Below are positions 54,357 to 64,000 of a DNA stretch of 64,000 bases, piece after piece. The translations under genes were made by a program, and so were the position numbers. The stretch lies in assembly GCA_963970005.1 (NCBI GenBank), contig CAXAMN010022917.1, forward strand, positions 211,087 through 275,086, written 5' to 3'. Positions within the stretch are counted from its first letter, which is position 1, and every line of letters starts with the position of its first letter. Under the pieces are notes generated by a model that saw only the letters and a list, made by a program, of their open reading frames with translations, was not told the origin of the DNA and searched no databases. The stretch comes from Durusdinium trenchii (taxonomy: Eukaryota; Sar; Dinophyceae; Suessiales; Symbiodiniaceae).

Positions 54357-56431
54357 GGACCCTTCCTTTCGATCCCCCCCAGTGTTTTGGCCTCGGAAAC
54401 GAAGGTGACGGAGTCGAGAAGGCTCCATAGCCTCGCGGAGAGAAGCCAGAAGGGTGGGCCAAGCTGGTGTTGGGGACAGGTTAAAAAATGCTAAACATGT
54501 GCTTGAGCATGGGTTTGAGGATTCTCCACGACTTGGATGTTGATATTGGAGCACATAGATCATGTCAAAGAACTTGGACTAATAGGATTCCTCCGTTCGT
54601 CCAGCCGTGGTTTTAGCCGTGGTTTTCAGCCCGACCTTGCAGGTAGCCCATGTTTTTCAGCTCCTGAGCGGTGCGCGCTGCGACGCTGCGAGGATCCGAA
54701 GATGGCGTAGGGAGACCAAGATGGAGGAAGAAGAGAAAGAGTAAAAGCCATGTGGGCCAGGGGGTGTCCTTATTAAAATACACACCCAGTCCATATGGCC
54801 ATATGGAAGTGGCATTGCCCCCTTGAATGATGATTTTCTGCTACTAAGCAGTTGGCTATCTCCTTCCATGTTTTTTTCCTCAGAGTGTAGGATTTGACAT
54901 CATGTCGCTCCCCAAAGCCATGCTGGTTCACCAAATGGTAAACTGGTAAACAGTCAATGTTGCAAAGCGACAACCTCGCCAAAGCAAAGTCCTTCCTACA
55001 GTCCATGATCAATGATCACCCCTGCTCCTACCTTTGGCAAGAAGCAGGAGGTGCAACCAAGTATCATTGGTAAGCATACGCAAGCTGTCCCTCGGCATGT
55101 GACGCGAAGCATTTTTGTCGTGCGCTATAAAGACAGAGTTGCTGCTGTCATGGACTACACGGCAGTATTTGTATGACTTACTTAGTTGCTAGTGCCATCA
55201 CCGGCTCTTCATGCCATGGCAACCAAATGGGCCACAATCCCGTCACATGGCGGCCATGGCATGAGTCATGGGCCATGGACTGTCCATGGGCCTAGACCCA
55301 AAAAGCTAGAAGAGCTTCTGCGCCAGCTCGGGTGCCAACAACATGTAGTATACAACAAACAAATCAACAAAGAAGCGAATACCATTGATGTCATCTGATG
55401 TCATGACATTGACAGGTTGCATTTTAGGGAAAATAACTCATTGGCAGATGACTGAAAATGATCCAACTTACGAAGGTCCTTTGTAAGGGTCTCTCACCAC
55501 CTAGCAATCAATCAAGTCCAAGCTGGTGCACAAAGTTTTATGTGAACAAACATGGAGCTTGGATGGCTATACCTTCCACCAGTGTTTTCATGTGTTTTCC
55601 CGTGCTAGGAACCAACAAAAATGAACCAAGTAGGTCTCAGCCAGGTCATGACTGTAAGCATAACTAACCAACCGTCATGACTGTAAGCCATAGGAGGGAA
55701 CCTCAAAAGAACCAGCCGACCTGTCTACGCCCCGAGGCGATCCTCAATTCAGAACCAGCCATTCCTCCGTCGCTCCGTTCCGTGTCGGTCCAAGCGGAGT
55801 GCGTCCAGGTCCAAGGACACCTGAGGTCCAAGCGGAGTGGGGTCCCACTGACGGAAGAGGGCATCGACATACCTCACAGTCACACGCCGCTTGGGGTTTC
55901 ACGGCACCGGTGCCGGCACCTCCAGAATGGGCGCTGAGCGCAGTGAAACATAGACCTAAACCCTTGAAAACATGTTGAAACAGGTTGGTGCTTCAGTGGT
56001 TGCCATCTTGAATGGTATACTCCCACATCAGAACTGTCTGCCTCTCGTCCCCCAAACCGATGTTCCGGTGCGGACTCGGACGAGAGCGGCGAGAGGCTGG
56101 GCTTTCTCTTGTGGGCTCATGGTCGAAATGTCGACGTCAAGCATGTTCTCCTGGAAACCGAAGCTGAGAATCATAGAAGCCTACTTGAATTGGGGTGCTC
56201 ACTGCTTTTTTATGCAGCTGTGAAGTTTGAAAACCCTGAAATGACATTGTATCGGTCATTCTTGGGCATACAGTTAGGCATGTGATAGTCGAAGCTTTTA
56301 AATATGTATTACTACCTTTTCGATAATGTTTCATCCTCATGGCTGTCATGATGTGAATTATCCAGCTGATTTGATCTCTTCTCCAGTGAACATCATAGAA
56401 AACAATCAACACCTCTTTTTCAAATGCTTGG
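54357..56431. other. No recognised genes
   Basis: Weak open frames on both strands only. ATGGC/GCCATG-rich patch near 55200-55290. Nothing attributable to a family. Confidence 0.35.
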
Positions 56432-56508
56432 GTAGGAACAAGAAGCTCCCAGGGGCGGGCTCCTGGCATCGCTACTAGGAGCAAGGACGCTACTAGGGGC
56501 TCCTATTG
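56432..56508. repeat. ACTAGG-type array
   Basis: Units GCATCGCTACTAGGAGCAAGGACGCTACTAGGGGCTCC. The same words occur in the 2.3, 52.2 and 61.1 kb arrays. Confidence 0.7.
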
Positions 56509-59500
56509 ATGCCTTGCCGTTGTCCCTTTTGGCTGCACTCAGCAACGCACGGGTTTACTACAAGGACTGATTTCATTAATCATTAAGCCTCTCATGAACG
56601 TAAACACCACCAAAAGAGGATCCCAATCCCAAAAGCCCCTATCACCCCTTCAGAGCCCACACTGACCCTGGGTTCGTACAACTTGATCTCCAGGCCTCGA
56701 TCCAACCCAAGCTGACCCCTCATCCTTTCCTATGCCAAACAATGGCTGGCCCAACCTTGACCTCTTCCGGGTTTGCGGCTGAAGCCACCCACGGCCGTTG
56801 GACTGTTCCGGAACGGCCCAGCCACCTCCGAGTGGATGGTCTGTCCGCAACCTTGCACTTGAGCCTGCAGATGGGAGGATCTTGCAGGGGATCCATCTCG
56901 CCTGCTTAACCATGCATGCTTAGAAATATGCTTTTATATATATGTTATATAATATATAGTGTTCAATATCGGTCACGGCAATAAACATGTAGTTATTAAA
57001 AATGGATAAACATGGCTACTCTAAAAGCAAGCAAATGCTCACCGATGATGTCAGGGCTTTCCGTTTCGAACAGAACGGAATTGCTTCAAACGGACGTAGC
57101 ATAGATGCTTGACACCGTGCGTGGAGGGTTGGGATTCTGATATTTGTCCACCTGCTCCGGTTTTGTGGTCCAAAGCTCCCAAACAGGGGTAAAGGTCATC
57201 CACTGACGGGCTGGGCTAATAACTTTCGATGCGGATGCTAATAAATCCATATAAATGCTCATATACCCTAGGGCTCCAACCATATCCTCAGAAGGTGGGT
57301 GGTTAAACCCCCCAAACTTACCCTAACCACCGAACCGAAACGGAGGTAAGCCGTTCGGACCCCAAGGGGCGGGATATCATCGCTGCAAATGTGTGGGGTG
57401 GACCAGTGCACCGGGGCAAAAGCGAAAAAAACACAGGTCAGCAGGTCAGCAGCAGGTGGATGACGCACACCTTGTCTTGGCTCCAAACGATAGACTTCGC
57501 AATATTAATCAAGGCTCCCGTCGTGTGGGCGAAACCTTTCGACTTTTTAGGGGGCGAAAAGGGCATGGCATGACACCTTGTCTTGGTTTCAAGTTCTTGC
57601 GGCAAGCGATTGGGCGTCATGTTAAAGGCAGAGGCATGTCTTTGCACGAACAGCTTCGGTGTTAAATGGTATTTTAACATGTATATATATTGAATGAACT
57701 TGACCTTGTTTGGCTTCAACTAATGGGTCTAATGTTCCACCCAGCATTTAGATATGCATGGCTGTGTATGGTTCGGCTAGTATTGCTGGCAATGATTGCC
57801 GTTGCTGCATTCTTTGTGGCTCACCCTTATGTGTCGTTCGTAGCGCTGACATTTCACTGGGAAACCAATGGGGAAGTAGGTTGATCCTCTTTCACACCGA
57901 TTGTATGGATTAAACATCCCCAAATGTTCCATCTCTGCTGCAGTGATCCTTCACTGCGGTCTAATTCTAGTTGGCCCTTCTTCTTGGGATTCTGCAGATT
58001 CATTAATTCTGAAATATTACCTGGACCTTATCTATTTTCTAGAAAGTCTACGTTTTGTTAAAATCTGTATTTTAGGAAGGATCCAAAAGGTGTTTTTTTT
58101 AGCAAGCCGGTCTATTGGGCAACACTGATTTCAGCACGAAGGGCTCGTCCATGAGCTTCCGCTTCCGGAACAGCAGTGCGGAACGCCCGGGTCTCCGGCC
58201 GCCCACGGCGCCTGGGCCACGGCTTTGGCGCCTTGTGCCTCAAACTTCTTGGCGGCCACCTCGTTGGGCCGTAGCAAACGCTCCAGCAGCTCGCTTCGCC
58301 TGGGCCGTAGCGATCGCGACGCGCGAGGCTCTGGGGTGGTTCACCGATCACGAAGGCGATCCGGCGATCGGGTGGTTCTTCCAAAGTGACCGAAGTGGAT
58401 CCGCTGGGTTCAAGACATCACTTCAGAGGCCTGCAAAAGACCACTATTCGGGGACTCCTAAAAGGGGTCCGCAGCACTGAAGAAGCTGGGGTCTTATGTT
58501 CATGTTTCTCGCTTCCTTTCAGGTCCGCACAATTGTTCTCCCCGAAGGATGAGGACAGAAGCGCATCCGAAGCGCATCAGAATGTATCGCTCAGGGTGGT
58601 GGATTTCCGGGGTCAGGGCCGCTGGAGTGGAGTGCTGTCCCGGCGCTTCTGGGATCCCATTTCGCCCTGCGAAGGCTCCTTCGTCCTGCGAGGCTGGGGG
58701 TCTCCAAGTCTATTTCGCATACAGGTGGGCAGTGTTATGAGGAACATCGTCACACCGTCGATGTCTACCAAGTGAACGTTCCCCCGCACATGGAACTGTT
58801 GGGGGCTTTTTTGGAGGTTCAATATATTGTGCTTTACTGCCCAACTCGGAACGTTATAGTTTTTTTGCGGCCCGGACGTGTCACGCTGTGTTTCTTTGGC
58901 TTCAGGAAGGGGTAGATGTTCCTCCAGAGTCCATCTTTCAGGCATCAACTCCGCTGCTTCTCCCACGGCTGTGGCCAGGCGGCTTGTCGCCCATTGCTCG
59001 CTCGCCCATGTGCGTGCTTGTTCAATTGTCCCACCAGTCGTGATCAAACCACGCTTGGAAGGTGGTAAACCAAAATCGCTACCAGTGGTCCATGCAGGAT
59101 CAACAAGGCTCATAGCCGGAGTCATGCTTTCATGGCTGCGGTTGGGACGACATGTTTGCAAGTATAGGGCTTTCGAGGTCGGGTGTGGCCAACGGACGGT
59201 CCGTGACCCTCGCTCAGCCTGACTTTTGGCCATCATATTCTAATTCATTAGTCTTCACCTAACACCAAACAAGAACCGAGAGGATGTTCAAGGCACTCAC
59301 AGGCCACATGACAAATCACAATGTGCGTCCAAACCCCGGCCGTGTTCCCAAATGTTCCATGCCGGAACATGAAACCAACATGGTAAATATAGGAGCTAAG
59401 CCTGATCAAAGCAAAGCAACATCTCTGGCGCCATAGGGATTTGTTGGGGATGGATCATCAGCGTCCCGCGTCCTCTTTCCATTCTGAACCCACCAGGGGG

Positions 59501-61120
59501 GTGGCCGACCAAAAGCATAGATGTTGTTTAGCCCTCATGGAATGCACAGCCTGATTAATAGACCCTCTCATATAAGAGTGTTTGAATTCAAATGCAACTG
59601 GGGAGGGGAGGGTTCTTCATCAAGCGTCTAGATCGATACATGACCCCTCAACTGCCTCTGACCCCTTCTCGGGCGCCGGGCGCCCAGAACCACCAGCCAC
59701 GTTGCCACGAACCAAAGGTCGAAACCACACCTGGCCCGAGTCGGGAGCCGTGCCACAGGAGTTGTGTCTGAGACCGACTCCTGAAGCCCGTCGTGAGCAC
59801 CGACTCGTGGACACTTCCAAGATGGAGAACCAGCACCTTTGAATGGTCTGGCTGGAATTGGAAGGCCTCCTGGCTCAGGCTGGAATACCTTACACTACTG
59901 GTGGATCTCCATTTTTTCACACGACATGAAGCTTCAGGTCCAAGTAGCTGGTGAGCCTCTACCGATCCTCTCTCTACCGATGCTTCGCACAAGATCTCTC
60001 ACAAGGGCTCAAAGGGGGGGCGGGGTCCTTGCAAGACATCTCGATGCAAGGAATGGCGGCATGGCATCGATCCCTGCGAACTTCTCCGCAGTTCCGTGTG
60101 CGCTTGACCCTTGTTCAGTGCGTTGGACCCTTAGTTCTGATGTCCTAAGCCCTCGGGCCGCGGCCAGAAACGGCGGAATGGGCCGTGGCAGGTCCAACGA
60201 ACACCCCCCCCTGTAGCGGATCATGGTGAGATATTCCCAATCAGCTCCAAGGGTAAGGGGTATACCTACGATTGATCCCTGAGACCACCTAAATGTAGGG
60301 CATAATTTGGCAACAGATTTTAACTGGCAATATGCGAATGTGTCCATGTATTAGTAGCACTCCATCATATTGGTGATATGATGTTGACTCATAGTAGAAA
60401 CAAGAAGCTAGTAGTAAAGGAGGCGATTCTTCCTTTCTCATATTCATAGCATTTCCTCCGCTCCGTTTGGACCACCGGTTCGTCTCCACAGCCGTCGGAG
60501 ACACGCGAGAGGCACCTATAGCTGATCACTGGAAAGGTGGCATCCTGCAATGGTCGGGGACGGGACGGTTCCAGGCAAATGGAATGGACTCTCCGGCACC
60601 CATTTGGATGATCCAGGTATTATTACATGGAACATTCAAAAAAAAATATACAGTAATCCCATGAGGAACACCTAAGACCTTCAAAAGCACAATTCTGCAA
60701 TCTAGCATGCTCCCTGCTCCTGGGTACTCCAGGATGAGGAATATCACAGCAAGACGCGGCAAATCTAGAATCCGCTTGCCAAAATCTAATGTACTTCTCA
60801 CCCTAGCCAACATGCCAAGCGTGATGGACACCCCGATGGATGCTGGTGACCGTGCATAGCACAAGTTTGGGGTCTCTCAATTCCCAGAATTGGTTTAAGA
60901 GAAAACAGCTTAGATGTTCCCTTAAACATCCTTCCAATTCTGAGATCAATGCATTCACCTTCGCTAGAATAGTTGAAGTTGAAATCTGTTCCCAAATAGG
61001 TAATTGGCATCTGACATCTGCTTCGCCCAGCCTGATAGAGATCCGTGACACTGACAAAGGCGAAGAAGAAGCGAAGCAGCAAAGGCATGTGGAAACGCAA
61101 AGAAAACTCCTCGCCACAAC
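56509..61120. other. No recognised genes; several unassigned open frames
   Basis: The longest frame is on the minus strand at 58613-59236 (RGLITTGGTIEQARTWASEQ, WTLEEHLPLPEAKETQRD). Its amino-acid use looks more coding-like than the opposing plus frame, but no family is recognised. GC-rich frames at 58112-58480 overlap on both strands. A half-copy of the AGGGCTCCAACC element lies near 57270. Confidence 0.3.
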
Positions 61121-61262
61121 AAGGACGCTACTCGGAGCAAAGGGCATCGCTACTAGGACCTCCTGGCCTTACTACTGTACATCTTACTACTAGGAGCAAG
61201 GGACGCTACTAGGAACAAAGGGCATTGCTACTAGGAGCAAGAGGATGCTACTAGTAACAATA
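61121..61262. repeat. ACTAGG-type array
   Basis: Seven or more units of the form CTACTAGGAGCAAGGGACG / GGGCATCGCTACTAGG. Internal spacing 15-25 bp. Confidence 0.75.
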
Positions 61263-63604
61263 AACCTTCTCGCCACGTACCGAGGAGTACGCGGTCAACT
61301 CGCTTCCAGAACGCCAAACAACTCGCCGACTCAAGGCCGATCAAGCCCGACCTTTGCCAGCACATGGATGGGATGAGTATGCTAAGCGTGGCGGTATCGA
61401 AAATGGCTTTCCTCCCTCTAGAGATCTTGTACAAGTTTCTGCACGAGTCTTTGGTTGTGTAATCTGCAAGCATCCAGCTTCCCAGAAGACAACGGCTTAT
61501 GTACCAAATGTTTACCATTGTTTACCTGACAACTTCCTCTGAACCACATGTTTCCATGTCTAAGCTTTAACTTGTACAACTATATAGGGCTTAAGCATTC
61601 ACACAATATGACAATATGTCAGTTCTTACCGGACGGTCTTCTTACAGTAAATAAGAAATAGGACAATTGACCAAGCAACCTTTTGACCAAAGTGACCTCA
61701 GCCATCCTCAGCCACTGAGATATCCTTTTTAGGTCCGGGTACGACGATGGTACACGGTTCGTGCCGGTAATGAGGTCATGGTACGGGTACAGAACGCCCT
61801 GCATACCGGTGAACCGAACCGCTTTTCGTCCAAACAACGCCGGGGTGACTCATCGTCCACCCGTCCCGTTCGCCCGAACAGGACGGTGACGACTCCTGGA
61901 CCGCCGCTCGATCGAAGTGTCGGGCCTGGCACGGGGACGACGATCCACGGAGCGGTGTCCGGTCAGATCACAGGGGTTTCGTGGAGCGAACACCTCCGGG
62001 TTCGTCAAGGGAAGTAGTCTTCCTCTCGGGACCATGGGTCATGCCATCCACTTACGTATGACTGGACCCTGGCATACGGTGTTCTATGACCAATGAAAGC
62101 CGTATGACAAATCACCCAGATCCACATCAGCCACCGACATCGAGTGTCCAATGACCTGGCAGAAAAAATCCGGGGAAGATCCCAAAAATTGATTTTAAAG
62201 TCCAAGGATGTTCATGGCATAGCACACTCGCCTCATGGCAAGCGTAAAGCGAAGAACCGCTCATCAGGGGGGGGTTGTCAACTGTGTCACCCTGCAGGCG
62301 ATGGTGATGAAATGGACCTGACAATCTGATGGTGCACGATGTCTATCTGATAGCCTCCTGTACCAGTTGTGGGGATCACGGACTCACCGTGAGTGTTCTC
62401 ATAATTCTGGCGCTGGCATCTGGTGCTTCGGCCCCATATCCCGCATTGGCGCGAGGACATCAGGCCCACAGCTGGAGCAGTAACCAGTAACCAGCGACTC
62501 TTTGATGTTTGCTTGGAGGGTCCAATCACTTTTCCAGAGGGCATCTGGATCCCTATTGGGTTTCCAAAACCATGCTTCCCATGGGGTCTCGTCGCCCGGG
62601 ACTGGCCTGGCAGAAGGCCAGGAAATTGCCTCGTTCGGCAAATGATGTCTTTTTCGGGCAGGTTCTGGGTGGTTGGTTACATGGCGGAAATGCAACATTA
62701 ACCTGAGAACACGGTCTTCACCCATTCTCCAGCAAGCCCCTGGCAATGTATAGTCGGGCAGTGAAGGAGTTATTGGTTTGACAAATCATCGGGAGCGCCT
62801 ATCATACCACAATGACAACGATCTGTGATGATGATTTTAGTCTCCAACGCGCTATCAATTGACACATCCAAGTATCTTCGGCACGTCTGACATGGAACAC
62901 ACATCGGTAAGCATGTTAATGTGGTCAGGGGGACCCAAACCTGTGTGAGGTGCTGTCTACATGGATTTGTGGATCCACTATCAGTCAGTCAAAAAGAGAC
63001 CAACAAAACAAAAAGGTACCCACAATAATGGCTACGTGTGGCACAAAGTGTGTGAAAGTGCAAACTTGCTGCATCGACATTAAGTTTTGATATGCGCTCA
63101 GTCCTGCCTGAGCAGCCCTTACCATTGAGCCGTAGATGATGACCCATAGAAAGAAATAAGACAGAGTCCTAACAGTGGCTCAGCACACGCTTGATGATAT
63201 TTTACCTTATTCAACCATAACGTCGAGTGATGCGGGGGGGGTTGTCTATCTCGTTCTGGCCGTGACAGCGTGCTTAGTGACTTTGCCAAAGAGAGGGGGG
63301 AGAGAGCGAGAAGCTGAGAGGGAAAAACAAGGTCACGCCCACTGCAACGGCCTTGCGCGATTTGCGCGTTCTCACATGCATCTTTGAGTCGTTTTTCACA
63401 ACCCCTCTGGCACTTTATGGCGATGCCTTTTTTAGATCAATGTCAGTTTGTATGTGTTTTTACACCACAACACCCCTCTCAAATCGTAACTCCATTGACA
63501 TATCGTTCGGGGACCCGGAATTTAAAAAACATACTTTTAATCGTTTTTGTTTTTTTTCGTGAAACATTAACACACTTCCACTCCTTCAGGCGTGCCACTC
63601 CTTT
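61263..63604. other. No recognised genes
   Basis: Weak, mutually overlapping open frames. GCTTGGAGGGTCCAA at about 62512 recalls the end word of the short elements at 10.2 and 46.7 kb. Nothing else stands out. Confidence 0.35.
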
Positions 63605-63790
63605 TCAGGCGTTCCACTCCTTCTGTGCCATCTGACCCAACTTCTGCAGTTGGTGCTTAGACGGTGTATTACAGCGCCACACAAAGCTATACATATATTC
63701 TTGGATCCGTGCATTCAACCCGCCATTGGATCGTTTGGATCCCAATTCTTTCGGGATAAGCTTCTTCAGGGATGACCATTTGCGGTGCAA
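63605..63790 (-). pseudogene. Possible DDE transposase C-terminal fragment (IS1595/Merlin-like)
   Basis: The minus strand encodes HRKWSSLKKLIPKELGSKRS, GGLNARIQEYMYSFVWRC and then a stop. A WSxLKxxxP...E[YF]xxxFxWR arrangement is typical of the end of IS1595/ISXO2-type DDE domains, where the Glu before the WR box is catalytic. Only this tail is visible. The frame runs upstream into the 72-bp tandem repeat, so the rest lies beyond the window or is lost. Confidence 0.4.
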
Positions 63791-64000
63791 GCGAACGTTA
63801 ACACCCCCCCCATCCCCAACGTAGTATCAACTTGGTAGAAGCAACTTGGTTTGCAAGTGCAAGCGAATGTTAACAGAACCCACCCCATCCCCACCCCATC
63901 CCCAACGTAGCATCAACTTGGTTTGCAAGTGCAAGCGAACGTTAACAGACCCCAACCCATCCCCACCCCACCCCATCCCCAACGTAGTATCAACTTGGTT
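63785..64000. repeat. 72-bp tandem repeat, three copies, running off the window
   Basis: GTGCAAGCGAACGTTAAC starts copies at 63785, 63857 and 63929, an exact 72-bp period. Each copy carries CCCCATCCCC-type tracts (G4-forming on the minus strand) and ends in CAACGTAGTATCAACTTGG. The last copy reaches coordinate 64000, so the array continues. The first copy touches the transposase-like frame. Confidence 0.9.

Noticed and set aside
1..64000. tRNA, rRNA or other structural RNA genes
   Set aside because: I looked for T-arm-like GGTTCGAATCC words and rRNA-like blocks on both strands and saw none with a matching cloverleaf or extended conservation.

Overview
The window looks like nuclear DNA of a dinoflagellate, most likely a Symbiodinium-type alga. 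Long open frames are almost absent. Coding potential is chopped into roughly 60-500 bp exons that end at GT, GC or GA donors. Mobile elements and short palindromic repeats are dense, and several peptides belong to families I know only from dinoflagellates. Family assignments are from memory and from motifs in the translated sequence. No search was run, and exon ends are estimates.

The backbone is one very large gene on the minus strand. At least 19 short exons lie in the expected order from about 39.97 kb down to about 0.1 kb. They read, in order: a solute-binding-protein-like ectodomain (39.97-28.3 kb), cysteine-rich ephrin-receptor-like repeats (28.08-27.27 kb, and again at 10.7-10.0 kb), then a run of transmembrane exons with a conserved HPNG motif, a RFRP motif and a KPW motif (10.0-0.1 kb). 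The gene probably continues past coordinate 1. Its signal-peptide exon was not found.

Its introns carry nested mobile DNA in the same orientation. (1) 13.70-25.33 kb holds three spliced minus-strand genes. A encodes a coiled-coil, Lys/Glu-rich protein. B encodes a protein with C5-methyltransferase-like motifs followed by a long charged tail. C encodes a transposase-like protein. I treat this as one large candidate mobile element. (2) 29.68-31.35 kb is a broken Ty1/copia-like gag plus protease. (3) 36.0-38.0 kb is a second, coiled-coil gag relic, with a 14-nt exact match to the dinoflagellate spliced leader about 165 nt upstream of its first start codon. (4) 8.80-9.10 kb is a 298-bp palindromic element with 89-bp terminal inverted repeats.

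From 40 kb to 63.6 kb I recognise almost no genes: only weak orphan open frames, short inverted-repeat elements, ACTAGT-rich arrays and hairpins. The window ends in a possible DDE transposase tail (63.6-63.8 kb) beside a 72-bp tandem repeat. A 10-N gap lies inside an ATGG microsatellite near 11.27 kb.
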